Assembly: GCA_023807065.1 (NCBI GenBank)
Contig: JAJJLU010000345.1
Span: forward strand, 21,738 to 85,737
Direction: 5' to 3'
Length of the DNA: 64,000 bases
Source: Isotricha intestinalis
Lineage: Eukaryota; Ciliophora; Litostomatea; Vestibuliferida; Isotrichidae
How positions within the stretch are numbered: the stretch's first letter is position 1; each line of letters opens with the position of its first letter. The notes beneath the pieces are model-generated. The model saw only the letters and a program-made list of their open reading frames with translations. It searched no databases and was not told the origin of the DNA. Position numbers and translations under genes: made by a program. Shown here piece by piece: positions 29,043-39,558 of the stretch.

Positions 29043-29416
29043 TTTTTTTATTTATTTTTTTTATTTTTTTATTAATATTTTATTTTTATTTTTATTTTAA
29101 TTTTTTCTTTTTATTTGAAATATAAAACTAATTATAATTTTGTTATTTGGATTTTCTATTTAAAAATTATGAAAATATTGAAATATTTTGCATTTATTAT
29201 AGTAAGTAATCATAATTATTCATATTCATTTTATATTTTTATCATAATAATTAACTGACACATTTAAAACCGGAAAAAATAAAAATTTATTATTTTCAAA
29301 AAAAACGAAAATATTTTTAGACCAAAAAGTAACAAATAAATATCTAAAATCAAAAAAAAAAATTAAAAAATAATTTTTAAAACAAGTCTTATGTCATAAT
29401 TCATTTTAAAAATTAT
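29043..29416. other. 374-bp divergent spacer (Gdt1 and OSBP starts)
   Basis: It lies between two opposite start codons. The left part is T-rich and the right part A-rich on the plus strand, again giving A-runs before each ATG. I see no gene, RNA or named promoter element. Confidence 0.5.
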
Positions 29417-30685
29417 ATGTCAGAAGCAGAAGTAGAATCCCCAATTCCAGAATCTCGTGAAATAAAAGAGCAAAATGAGTTATTTTCAAATTTCAACGAA
29501 ATAAAAGGTGAATTGGAAAATTTGATGGGATACGTAATATCATTTTGCCCGATAGAAATAATAGATGCAAATAAAGAGAAATTATCATTGAAACACAATG
29601 AAAAAGAAATGTATAACAATTTCTATGAAAAATATATAAAAAATTTTAAAATTCCAAATGATTTAACAGATACATTTAGACCACCATTTGCGAACAATTA
29701 TTATGGTGGAGTAGATTTTCCGAATGCAGAAACAACATCATTATTAAGAGGAATGGGATGGGATTTAGTAAAACAAATAGGAAGAAAAATATTAAATGGA
29801 GATTTTAATTTCACAACAGTTTCAATACCAATAAAAGTTATGGTACCAATAAGTATATTACAACATATTTGCAATGGTCATTTTAATTATCCATTATATA
29901 TGAATTTAGCATATGAAAGTAATGATCCTCTCCAACAAATGAAATATACTATTGTTGCTTGTATTTCTTCATGGTATAAAAGTAACGTCTTTTTAAAACC
30001 TTTAAATCCTATTTTAGGAGAAACTTATGAAATGCTTTGGGAAGATGGAAGTCATGAATATGTAGAACAAACTTGTCATCATCCTCCAAGAAGTCATTTT
30101 CTCATTATTGGAAATAATAATAAATGGACTTATTCTGGTTATTATGATTATATTAGTAATGGCTGGTTTAATTCATTTAAATTAACTAATTCAGGTTCTC
30201 GTATTGCAGAATTTAAAAATACTGGTTCTAAAATACAATTTAATTATCCTGTTGATAATTTTGGAAATACATTTTGGGGAACAATGAGACAAGAAAGTAT
30301 TGGTGAAATTACTTTTAAAGATTTAGTTAATGATTATAAAGCAGTTATAAAAATGGGTCCTGATAGAAAATTAAGTGATTATTTCGAAGGTACTATTGAA
30401 AAAGATGGTAATGTCTTATCTAATATTAAAGGAAGTTATTTAGAATTTATTGAAATTGACGGTGAAAGATATTGGGATATTAGAAGAAATATTAATATTC
30501 AAGGTTATCCTATTTATCCTCAAATTAAAAGTAGCTCTATTTATAGACCTGATTCTTTGAAATTATTAGAAAAAGATGTTGAAGGAGCACAGGAAAAAAA
30601 AGATGAACAAGAAAATATTCAAAGAAGAGATAGGAAGTTAAGGAAAGAATGGCAAGAAAAAAATAAAAATGAACATAGTGATTAA
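29417..30685 (+). CDS. Oxysterol-binding-protein-related lipid transfer protein
   Basis: 422 residues, an ORD domain only with no PH domain or FFAT motif seen. Diagnostic blocks are KPLNPILGETYE (about 194-205) and EQTCHHPP (about 217-224; canonical EQVSHHPP), the latter binding the phosphoinositide head group. PYxG-type and C-terminal WxxRRN-like parts are present (YWDIRRN). It would exchange a sterol or phosphatidylserine for PI4P at membrane contacts. The C terminus is a charged helix. Intact, no intron. Confidence 0.94.
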   Translation: MSEAEVESPIPESREIKEQNELFSNFNEIKGELENLMGYVISFCPIEIIDANKEKLSLKHNEKEMYNNFYEKYIKNFKIPNDLTDTFRPPFANNYYGGVDFPNAETTSLLRGMGWDLVKQIGRKILNGDFNFTTVSIPIKVMVPISILQHICNGHFNYPLYMNLAYESNDPLQQMKYTIVACISSWYKSNVFLKPLNPILGETYEMLWEDGSHEYVEQTCHHPPRSHFLIIGNNNKWTYSGYYDYISNGWFNSFKLTNSGSRIAEFKNTGSKIQFNYPVDNFGNTFWGTMRQESIGEITFKDLVNDYKAVIKMGPDRKLSDYFEGTIEKDGNVLSNIKGSYLEFIEIDGERYWDIRRNINIQGYPIYPQIKSSSIYRPDSLKLLEKDVEGAQEKKDEQENIQRRDRKLRKEWQEKNKNEHSD

Positions 30686-31425
30686 TTGTTTAAAAATAGA
30701 ATTATATAAGATTATTTTTAAATTTATATACTTTTTTATTTATAAAAACTCAACATAAAAAATTATAAAAAAAATTGATAGGTCAAAACTGAAAAAAAAT
30801 GGAACAAGACACAAATGAAGAAAAAGAATCATACTCATCAAGAAAAATTCAATAAAAAAGAATTACCAGAATCAAATAATTTATCAATAAGGTTGTTCAA
30901 GCAAAACTAATAAAAAATAAAGATAGAATTATATTTTTATTTATAGTTCATGATTCTTATCCATTTTAATCCAATTAAATTTTTATGATCAAAATTATGT
31001 TCTACTATGAACTTTTGTCTGATTGTTTTATCTTTTTAATCATCCTCTTAATCATCATGCTATCAATATTATGAGAGATAATTTAGATATTTTAACACAA
31101 AATATTCAAAGAACTTTAAAGGGAGGTTATTGTTTTGAGTAAAAATTTCCGTATTTTAATAAGAAATACTTTTTTTTAAATTTTTAAAAAATATTCATTA
31201 TTAATTCAATTAAATTTTTTTTTTTTTCATTAGTTTCAGAGAGAATATATTATAGTAAATATTGTTTAATGAAATTGAGTGAAATTTTAAATGATAGTTT
31301 TTCTAAAGTACAATAGTATTTTTATTTAATAAATTTAATAAATGATATAAAGGCTTATTGAATTTAAATTTTTATTTTTTTTAATCAATAACTATTCAAT
31401 AAAAATCAAATAATTATTCATATAA
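30686..31425 (+). other. Gene-free 740 bp containing a decayed gene
   Basis: No intact ORF. The centre holds the arylamine N-acetyltransferase-like remnant described separately. At 30799 a short frame opens with MEQDTNEEKESYSS and stops after 19 codons. The rest is AT-rich, with T-runs around 31200. Confidence 0.5.
31020..31190 (+). pseudogene. Remnant of an arylamine N-acetyltransferase-like gene
   Basis: One frame reads NHHAINIMRDNLDIL then NIQRTLKGGYCFE, followed directly by TAA (31140-31142) and KFPYF. The GGYCFEQN block is the active-site cysteine motif of arylamine N-acetyltransferases, and the text before it fits their N-terminal region (the PFENLDI position). The TAA sits at the conserved Gln of the motif. 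Upstream the frame is broken by TGA at 31020, and downstream it is unreadable. Too short for certainty. Confidence 0.5.
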
Positions 31426-34400
31426 ATGAGTCATTATCGTCCTTTGAATTTCCGTTTAAAAGAAAGAATATATGAAAATAATGATAAATCAATTGTAATA
31501 TTTAAAACAAGAAAGAGACAAACAATTACATATATAGCTGTTAAAGCATATGTAAAAAAATATAATCAAGATAATTATAATAGAGAATATGAAATTTTAA
31601 AAGATATAAGTCATCCATCAATAATAAAAGTTTTAGGATATGCAGAAGATAAATATAATTTTTATATGGAAATGGAATTGTGTGCAAGTGGAAATTTATC
31701 AACTTTAATACGAAAAAATAAATCTTATTTATATTTAGAAAAAGTAATAAAAATGGTAAGTACACAATTATTACTTGGATTAAAAAAATTACATGAAAAT
31801 GGGATAATTCATTGTAATTTAAAGCCAAGTAATATATTATTAGATGAATTTGGAAATGTGAAAATATGTGATTTTAAAAAGACTTTAAAAGTAAAAGAAA
31901 TGACAATAGATGAAATAAAAAAAACTAAATTATCTATGACTCCAAGTTACACTGCACCTGAAATATTCACCGAAAATGGAATATATTCTTTTAAAAGTGA
32001 TTTATGGGCTTTAGGTTGTATTATGTATGAAATGGCTGTTGGTCAAGTTCCTTTTATTGATGAATCTGTTAATAAATTAGTTTATAAAATTGTTAATGAT
32101 GAAGTTGATTTTACTAGAAAACAATTACAAAATTATTCAGAAGAATTTATTGAAGTCATCAAACAATTATTAGAAAAAAATCCTGATAATAGAATTTCAT
32201 GGGGAAAAATTGAAAAATATCCTTTTTGGGATATTGATCAATCAAATAACAACAATACTAGTTTAAATTCTTCTCTAAATGATACAAAAGAATATTCATT
32301 AATAACTTCTTTAAATTCTGCAATAGAAAAAACAACAAATATCAATAAAATAAATATAACAGCAAAAGAAGATGAAGATTACAGTTCAAATAAAAATATT
32401 AATACAGATGCAGACAATACAGATCAAGAATATAATTTCGAAAAAAAAACATCAGTTTTAAATCAAATAAAAGAAGATGAAGGTACTAATTATTCAATTA
32501 AATTTAATAATATAAATACAAATCCATTAAGTGGAATGTCAATGATAGTAAGTAAAGTAATTGATAGAAGAGATAAAAGAGCGACAATTGATCTTGTTCA
32601 AGATATTGCTCAATCAATGGCAAAAAATAATGATTTACCTCCTATTCAAGATATTATGTTTCATAATAGTGATAGATCGGTTAAACAAATTATTGGAAAT
32701 GATATTATTGAACCAGTTGTTAAAGCTTCTTTTGATAGTGAAAAATTAGAATTTTCACCTGTTTTTAAAATTGATAAAATAAAAACTTTGTTATTAAAAG
32801 ATAAAATTAATGAATATCAAACTTATCTTTCTAATATTTATCAATTATTAGATAATTATAATTTAAATAATCAACAAGATGAGTTATTAAATTTGTTAAA
32901 TTATTTTCAAACAATAATACTAAATAAGCATATTGCAAATAGTATAATAGAATCTCCATTCATACAATTATTAATAAACTTTTTAGATATTAATAATGAT
33001 AATATAAGAATTAGAGTATGTAATATTATTGGTTATTTAATTCGTTATGCAACTAATATAGAAATTCCATTAGACAAATATAATTTAACTGAAAAATTAA
33101 TATCCTTTATTTCAAATGATTATAATATAAATTTGAAGAGAAAAGCAATATCATGTTTAGGAGAATATTTATTTTTTGTTGCTATTCAAATAGAAGTAGA
33201 AGAAAATCAAAGTGAATGGAATATTTCTAAAGAAGCTCTTTCTATTCTTTTATTTTCTTTAAATCATTCAGATGAAAAAGTTAAATTTTATGCTTTAAAA
33301 ACTATAGAAAATATAAGTTGTAAAACTAAAGTTTCAAAAACTTTTTTTGCATCAAATGATGATTATATTAATAAAATTATTGATATTTATAATGAAAATT
33401 GTGAAAATCCTGAAATTCATACAAGTGCTTTAAGTGCTTGTTCTCATTTAATTAGACATCAAAATTCTTTATTAAAAAATTTTGTGGATAAAATTGATTC
33501 TCTTAATATTATTTTAGAAAAAGAAACTCAAAAAAATCAACAATTTATTATTAATTGTTTATTATTTGGAATTGTTTATAATAAAAAAAATGTTGAATTT
33601 TTAAAATTTGATGACTTTATTCCTGAATGTATTAATTTATTAGAAAGTGCAAATAGTATTATTAAATCTAAAATTATATTATTATTTGCTCTTATTTTTA
33701 ATGATAATGAAGTAATTGTTAAATATGGAGAAAAAGTTTTTGAATTAATGCTAAAATTAAGAAAAGAAAAACAGCAATTTTATTATTATGTAAAAATATT
33801 TGAATATTATTTAATAAATTATTGTAATAATATTACAAAGTACTTTGAATCAATAAGTGATGATAAAAAAAATTCAAAAGAAGTTATTTCTTTATTAGAT
33901 GCTTTTAATATAATTGCCCCTTATCAGAAAGTCTCTTATGCTTTATTTAAAACAGATTTTTTAAATTCCTTAATAAATATTATTAATAATAATATATCTA
34001 ATCCAGATGATGATTTAATAACAAAAACTTTTGATTTAATAAAAGCCTTTAGTGAAAATCCATTTAGTGTAGAAAAAAATTCTAATTTTATAATAAAGAA
34101 TATATTTGTAAGAATATTAGGGTTAACATTAAAATTAAATGACAATTATAAAAGATTTCCATTAAATATATGTGCAAACATTTTAACAGTAATATTAGAT
34201 GATGATAAATTATATTCATCAACAATAATAGATGAAGGAAAAACAAATCAAATAAATAATTTAATCATAAATATATTGCCTACAATTTATGATTTATTAA
34301 AAAATTCAGATACAGTTCAAGATTCTCTTTCTTTTCTTTCTTTAATTATTGAAAGAAATTCTGCTTTTATACCATATTATCGTTCAACTGGAATTATAGA

Positions 34401-35085
34401 CTATATTTTTTCATTAATGAAGGAAGAAAATTTTTATTCAAATTTAAATTTAATAAAAATATTAATTAAATTAATAGAATCAAATAACACTAATTTTGAT
34501 GATATAATTCAATTAGAATTAATTGATAAAGTAAATTATATGATATCAAAAGATCCAATGGAAGATATAACAATATATACAGAATTTGTAATAGAAATGT
34601 TTTTCGATTTATTATTTAAAATAAATGAAGAAAAAAAAAAGAAAGCACAAGACAGAGAAGATTATATAAAAAATTTTGCACCCAAAATTGGAGCAGTTGC
34701 TTTAAATTTTAAATTATGTATTAAATTATTAGGTTGTTTTAATACAAATATACAAGAAAAAGTGTGTATATGTATAATATTTCTTTTACAATTTTTCCCT
34801 ACAGGAATTGCTGAAAGTGTAAAAGTTAATGTTGCTTTTGATGCAGAAGATATACCCAATTTACTTAAAGGATTAGATATGAATTGTAAAAAAATTCATA
34901 AGAAAATGATTAATATTTTCAAATGGATTATTGAATATCAAAGTAATTTTAAAGATATTTTAATTAATTATGTTAGTTTCCTTCAAAGTTATATTGAAGT
35001 AATTAGAGATTCTTCTGATAATAAAGAAGTTATTGAAATTGCTTCAAAATTTTTAGATACAGAATTAATAAAAATAAAGGGTTAA
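31426..35085 (+). CDS. ULK4: ULK4-like pseudokinase with ARM/HEAT repeats
   Basis: 1219 residues. The N-terminal kinase-like domain (about 12-262) keeps the ATP lysine (AVKAY), but the catalytic loop HRD is HCN (HCNLKPSN) and the DFG motif is DFK (ICDFKKTL), so phosphotransfer is not expected. A disordered Asn/Thr linker (about 265-390) follows. Residues 430-1215 are helical with ARM/HEAT-like repeats. Kinase-like domain plus long ARM array fits ULK4 (or its relative Fused/STK36). ULK4 is a known pseudokinase linked to cilia in ciliated eukaryotes, which agrees with the axonemal genes elsewhere in the window. Single exon. Confidence 0.85.
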   Translation: MSHYRPLNFRLKERIYENNDKSIVIFKTRKRQTITYIAVKAYVKKYNQDNYNREYEILKDISHPSIIKVLGYAEDKYNFYMEMELCASGNLSTLIRKNKSYLYLEKVIKMVSTQLLLGLKKLHENGIIHCNLKPSNILLDEFGNVKICDFKKTLKVKEMTIDEIKKTKLSMTPSYTAPEIFTENGIYSFKSDLWALGCIMYEMAVGQVPFIDESVNKLVYKIVNDEVDFTRKQLQNYSEEFIEVIKQLLEKNPDNRISWGKIEKYPFWDIDQSNNNNTSLNSSLNDTKEYSLITSLNSAIEKTTNINKINITAKEDEDYSSNKNINTDADNTDQEYNFEKKTSVLNQIKEDEGTNYSIKFNNINTNPLSGMSMIVSKVIDRRDKRATIDLVQDIAQSMAKNNDLPPIQDIMFHNSDRSVKQIIGNDIIEPVVKASFDSEKLEFSPVFKIDKIKTLLLKDKINEYQTYLSNIYQLLDNYNLNNQQDELLNLLNYFQTIILNKHIANSIIESPFIQLLINFLDINNDNIRIRVCNIIGYLIRYATNIEIPLDKYNLTEKLISFISNDYNINLKRKAISCLGEYLFFVAIQIEVEENQSEWNISKEALSILLFSLNHSDEKVKFYALKTIENISCKTKVSKTFFASNDDYINKIIDIYNENCENPEIHTSALSACSHLIRHQNSLLKNFVDKIDSLNIILEKETQKNQQFIINCLLFGIVYNKKNVEFLKFDDFIPECINLLESANSIIKSKIILLFALIFNDNEVIVKYGEKVFELMLKLRKEKQQFYYYVKIFEYYLINYCNNITKYFESISDDKKNSKEVISLLDAFNIIAPYQKVSYALFKTDFLNSLINIINNNISNPDDDLITKTFDLIKAFSENPFSVEKNSNFIIKNIFVRILGLTLKLNDNYKRFPLNICANILTVILDDDKLYSSTIIDEGKTNQINNLIINILPTIYDLLKNSDTVQDSLSFLSLIIERNSAFIPYYRSTGIIDYIFSLMKEENFYSNLNLIKILIKLIESNNTNFDDIIQLELIDKVNYMISKDPMEDITIYTEFVIEMFFDLLFKINEEKKKKAQDREDYIKNFAPKIGAVALNFKLCIKLLGCFNTNIQEKVCICIIFLLQFFPTGIAESVKVNVAFDAEDIPNLLKGLDMNCKKIHKKMINIFKWIIEYQSNFKDILINYVSFLQSYIEVIRDSSDNKEVIEIASKFLDTELIKIKG

Positions 35086-35206
35086 TATTATATATAAATA
35101 AAATATTTAAAAATTTTTTTAAATTTATAATTTAAATTCAATATCAAAATCACACAAAATAAATATATTTTCATAAGTATAAAACAAGAAAAAATAAAAA
35201 ATAAAA

Positions 35207-37435
35207 ATGTCAAATCAGATAAAACAATATATAAATAATTTTAGTATAAGAACAAAAAGCAGTGAAAGAGTAAGAAATCCAAAATCAAATTCTCCAAATT
35301 CAAGACCATTATCAAAGCAAATTCAAAAAAATCAACAACAACATCAAAATTTAATTTATAATCAAAATTTTTTAGTTCATCAACCAAATCATCAAAAAGG
35401 TCAAATTCAAATAGAAGGAGAGTTAAATTTTTATAATAAAAATTCAAAACAAAATGCACAAAAACAAGGAAAAAATGTTGGTCATAATGCATTTGAATTA
35501 ATGTCAAATGGAACTTCAAATTTTAAAATAACTAGAACAGGAAATTTTCATCCTCAAAAAAAAAAACCTTTAAATAATAGAGTTCCAAGAAAATCTCCTA
35601 TTCCAGTCCCTAAAAATTATAAACCTAATTTATTTAATTTTCAAAGGTTTAGATATATAAATGGAAAATATAATAATCAAAATAATTCTGGTCATAATCA
35701 TGCAAAAAGTGTTAATGTTAATAATGCTAATAAATTATTTTCGAGTAATAATAATTTAATGAATAAAACTTATAATTCTTTTAGGCAAAAAAATATTAAT
35801 AATAATAGAAGTTTAAGTCCTATTACAAGAACAAAAGATAATACTCCCAAATTAACTCCTAATTTTCTTAAACCTAAATTTATTAGTAAAAGTCCTAATC
35901 CAGCAGGAAATGTTTTTAATAAATTTAAAAATTTCCATTTAGGAAATTCATCAAGTGGAAATTCAATAATAAATAAAAAAATAATATCAAATAATATTAA
36001 TAATAATTTAATAAAGAAAACAATTCATAATAATAATATTAAAAGAGTAAATAATGTTAATATTCATCCAAATAAACAAATGATAATTTCAGGAGATTTA
36101 TCTCAAGATTCAACAAACAATAGTAAAATTAATATTTCAAAAAGCGGAAATATAAGTTTAAACAATAATAACAAAAATATTAAACCAAAGCAAAATAAAA
36201 CTTCAAATAAACATAATGAAAATCCAAATAATAGTAATTCAAATATAAATAATTCAAATAATAATAATGTAATATCAAATAATACAATAAATAATAATAA
36301 TACAATAGGTCAAAGTGAGAAAGAGTCATTAACAATCAGTCAACAACTTCAAAAATCAGCAAAAGAAGTAATAACAGATAGAAGTTCAGAAAATATAATA
36401 AATAAACAAGAAAAAGAAAAAAAAGATTCAAAGCATCCTCAAAGAAGTAATTCTCAACCTCAAACAGAGATATTAAAACAGTCATCAATAATATCAAATG
36501 AAATATATGAAAAAGAGAAAAATCAAAAAATAGAAAAAACAAAAAAAATAATAAAAAAGATAAAAAATATTTATACATTCACTCACGTTGGTTTCGATGG
36601 TGAACAAGATAAAGAAAACAACCAAGACTCTTATTTTGTATATCCAAATTTCACAGGAAACAAAGATTATTATTTTTTATCAGTGTGTGATGGTCATGGA
36701 GTAGAAGGACATTATGTATCAGGATTTATAAAAGAGATTCTCCCAGTGAATTTAAATCAGAATCTTCATAAGAAAAACATATTAACAGACACAGAAATAA
36801 TTCATGAAATAATAACAGAAACATTCCTCTTAGCAAATGATCAATTAGTTGAAAATGAAAACATAAACTCAACATTTTCAGGATCAACATGTGTATCAGT
36901 AATATATACTCCAGAGAGATTAATATGTCCTAACATAGGAGATTCTCGAGCAGTATTAGGAAGATATGATAAAGAAAAGAAAAAATACAAAGCAATAGAA
37001 TTAACACGTGATCATAAACCAACTGAAGAAGATGAAGCAAAGAGAATAATAGAAAATGATGGAAGAATTCAACCTTTCATTGATGAAGGAGAATTTATTG
37101 GTCCACAAAGAGTTTGGGTTAAAGAAGATGATGTACCTGGTTTAGCTATGACGAGAAGCTTTGGTGATCGTGTCGCTGCTACTGTGGGAGTCATTAGTGA
37201 ACCTGAGATTAAGGAGTATGATTTTCAGGATGGAGATAAATTCATGCTTGTTGCTAGTGATGGAGTTTGGGAATTCATTTCTAGTGAAGAATGTATGGGA
37301 ATTGTTGGAGAGTTCTATGAAAGAGATGATATGAAAGGATGCTGTGAATTCTTGTATGAAGAAAGTAAGAAAAGATGGCTTGTTGAAGAAGAAGTTATTG
37401 ATGATATTACTATGATTTTAGTCTTTTTTGAATAA
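35207..37435 (+). CDS. PP2C-type protein phosphatase with long disordered N terminus
   Basis: 742 residues. Residues 1-450 are Asn/Lys/Ser/Pro-rich and disordered with SPNSRP- and KSPIPVP-like short motifs. The PP2C domain spans about 455-742: NNQDSYF near 473, VCDGHG near 492, FSGSTC, NIGDSRAVLG, LTRDHKP, MTRSFGD, and LVASDGVWEF near 681, together providing the aspartates for the two metals. It is a Ser/Thr phosphatase of the PPM family and may oppose the kinases in this window. The phosphatase half has noticeably more C and G than the N-terminal half. Confidence 0.95.
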   Translation: MSNQIKQYINNFSIRTKSSERVRNPKSNSPNSRPLSKQIQKNQQQHQNLIYNQNFLVHQPNHQKGQIQIEGELNFYNKNSKQNAQKQGKNVGHNAFELMSNGTSNFKITRTGNFHPQKKKPLNNRVPRKSPIPVPKNYKPNLFNFQRFRYINGKYNNQNNSGHNHAKSVNVNNANKLFSSNNNLMNKTYNSFRQKNINNNRSLSPITRTKDNTPKLTPNFLKPKFISKSPNPAGNVFNKFKNFHLGNSSSGNSIINKKIISNNINNNLIKKTIHNNNIKRVNNVNIHPNKQMIISGDLSQDSTNNSKINISKSGNISLNNNNKNIKPKQNKTSNKHNENPNNSNSNINNSNNNNVISNNTINNNNTIGQSEKESLTISQQLQKSAKEVITDRSSENIINKQEKEKKDSKHPQRSNSQPQTEILKQSSIISNEIYEKEKNQKIEKTKKIIKKIKNIYTFTHVGFDGEQDKENNQDSYFVYPNFTGNKDYYFLSVCDGHGVEGHYVSGFIKEILPVNLNQNLHKKNILTDTEIIHEIITETFLLANDQLVENENINSTFSGSTCVSVIYTPERLICPNIGDSRAVLGRYDKEKKKYKAIELTRDHKPTEEDEAKRIIENDGRIQPFIDEGEFIGPQRVWVKEDDVPGLAMTRSFGDRVAATVGVISEPEIKEYDFQDGDKFMLVASDGVWEFISSEECMGIVGEFYERDDMKGCCEFLYEESKKRWLVEEEVIDDITMILVFFE

Positions 37436-37674
37436 TAATATTTTTAACATGATTTTTTTGGGGATTTTTTTTTGCGTTTTTTTTCTATCTCTAGGAATTT
37501 TTTGGTTTTTTAGAAATTAGGGGAATTTTTTAATTTTTCAGGATAATGTGGAATTAAAAATTAAAGTTTTTTTTTTAATTTAATATAACCTGTACTTTTC
37601 TTTTATATTTGTAAGATATAATAAGGTTTAAAAAATTAAATCAAATTTGATCATAAAAAAGATTAAAAATAAAA

Positions 37675-39294
37675 ATGGAAACTGATAACAGTGATATGAT
37701 AGAAAATGCTGAAAATAGAGAATCCCCAGATAAAGATATTGTGGAAAACAAAGGAAAATCAGAAAAAGTGGAAAATATAGAAGAAGAAGAAAAAGTGGAA
37801 AATATAGAAGAAGAAGAAAAAGAAGTAAATATAGAAGAAAAAGAAAAAGAATATATTTCTCAAATTGAAGAATTACGGAGTCAATTAAAAATAGAAAAAG
37901 AAACAAACGAAAAAATAAGAAGAAAACCAGAAGAAGAAGATGAAATATATAAATTACAAAAAACTTTAAAAGAAAAGAAATTAAAATATAATAAATTAAA
38001 AAAAACAAATGAAAAACAAAAAGAAGCAATAGAACAATTAACAAGAGAATTAGAAAAATCTTTTAAAAAAGAAACAAAAAAAAATTCAGATTCATCAAAT
38101 GATAAAGAAAAGCCTAAAGATATTATTTTAGAAATAAAAGACAAAGATATAGATAAAGCAATGGAAGAATTAAATATATTAAAAAAAGAAAATCAAGCAA
38201 TGAAAGAAGATTTAGAAAAAAGTGGTGATTATAACCAAAAAATTGAATTAGAAGATAATTCAAAAGAAAAAAAAGAAACAATAAAAAAATTAAATATTGA
38301 ACTTAAATTATTGGATGAAAATTTAAAAGATCATAAAATTTGTGAAAAAGAAAAAGAAGATTTTAAAACAGCAAAAAATCAATTAAAAGATGATATTAAA
38401 AATGCAAAAGATAAAAATAAAGAATTAAATGAAATATTAAAAAAAAATGAAAAAAAATTACAAATTTTAATGTTTGGAGAAAAGAATAAGAATGAAGATA
38501 ATGATAAAAATAATAATGTATCTGAGGAAAAAAAAGAAGAATTAAATGAAGAATATAAAGAAGAAGAAGAAAAAGAAGTAGATATTATAAAAAAAAAAAA
38601 TATAAAAGTAAAAAAGAAAAAGAAAAAAAATAATCAAAATTCTTTAGAAGATAATAATGAATTAAAAAAAGAAAAAAAAAAAGTTAGAGAAAAATATATT
38701 CCTTTAAAAACATCAATAAACAATTCAATTATTACAAAAGAGTTTAAAAAAAAATTAGAAGAATTAATGTATTCAAAAGAGAGTGCAGATGAATTAATAG
38801 AAAAAATAAAAAAATTAGAATTAGAAAGAATAGAATTAGAAAAAAATAATAGTAAAGAAATTCAAAATTTAAATAACCAAATAGATGATTTAGAAAATAA
38901 ATGTAATTCAATAAAAACAGAGAAAAAGAAATTGGAAACAGAAAATAAAATATTATATTATAATATAAAAGAATTAAAAAATAAGCAAAAAAAATATCAA
39001 AAGAAAATAAATGATCATCAAAATCAATTAGATTTCTTAGAAAATAAATCAAAAGAAAAACAACAAGAAATTCAAATTTTAACGGAACAAAGAAATGAAT
39101 TAAAAAAAATAAATGAAATGGGAATTGATGAAAATGATGATTCAGAAATAAAAAAACTTATTGAAAAAATTATTGCAGAAAAAGAAAAATATAAAAATAA
39201 AAAACAAAATTCAAACGATAATGAAAATTCCAAAGAAAATAATCAAAAATGTGTAACACAAAAAGAAAGTGAAATAGTTAATCAAAAGGAATAA
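37675..39294 (+). CDS. Long coiled-coil protein of unknown function
   Basis: 539 residues, almost entirely Glu/Lys/Asn/Leu/Ile heptads from about residue 55 to 505, interrupted by an acidic and a poly-Lys stretch near 295-330. There is no motor, IQ or targeting motif. It starts with an acidic, repeat-bearing segment. Such proteins are usually structural (basal body, cortex or tether). I cannot name it. Downstream it converges on a small gene at 39.6 kb. Confidence 0.75.
   Translation: METDNSDMIENAENRESPDKDIVENKGKSEKVENIEEEEKVENIEEEEKEVNIEEKEKEYISQIEELRSQLKIEKETNEKIRRKPEEEDEIYKLQKTLKEKKLKYNKLKKTNEKQKEAIEQLTRELEKSFKKETKKNSDSSNDKEKPKDIILEIKDKDIDKAMEELNILKKENQAMKEDLEKSGDYNQKIELEDNSKEKKETIKKLNIELKLLDENLKDHKICEKEKEDFKTAKNQLKDDIKNAKDKNKELNEILKKNEKKLQILMFGEKNKNEDNDKNNNVSEEKKEELNEEYKEEEEKEVDIIKKKNIKVKKKKKKNNQNSLEDNNELKKEKKKVREKYIPLKTSINNSIITKEFKKKLEELMYSKESADELIEKIKKLELERIELEKNNSKEIQNLNNQIDDLENKCNSIKTEKKKLETENKILYYNIKELKNKQKKYQKKINDHQNQLDFLENKSKEKQQEIQILTEQRNELKKINEMGIDENDDSEIKKLIEKIIAEKEKYKNKKQNSNDNENSKENNQKCVTQKESEIVNQKE
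37765..37845 (+). repeat. 27-bp in-frame tandem repeat
   Basis: Two identical 27-bp units (37765-37791 and 37792-37818) encode KVENIEEEE, followed by a diverged third copy (KEVNIEEKE). Exact identity of the first two at DNA level suggests a recent slippage or duplication inside the coiled-coil gene. Confidence 0.88.
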
Positions 39295-39558
39295 GAATAG
39301 AATTAATGAAAATATTGACGATGAAAAAATCTAGAAAAAATTTTTTATTTATAAATTACATTCAATTTAAAGTAAAAATTGTATAAGTTTTTTATTATAT
39401 TAATTACTAATTAATATTTCATTATTTTTTCTTCTTTTTATTTATCCTTTTTTCTTAATTTTTTATTTATTTTTTCTTTTTAAATCAAAAAACATATTTT
39501 TTTATAAACAAATTAAAAATTATATATAATTAAAAAATTTTCATATATTATTAATTAT

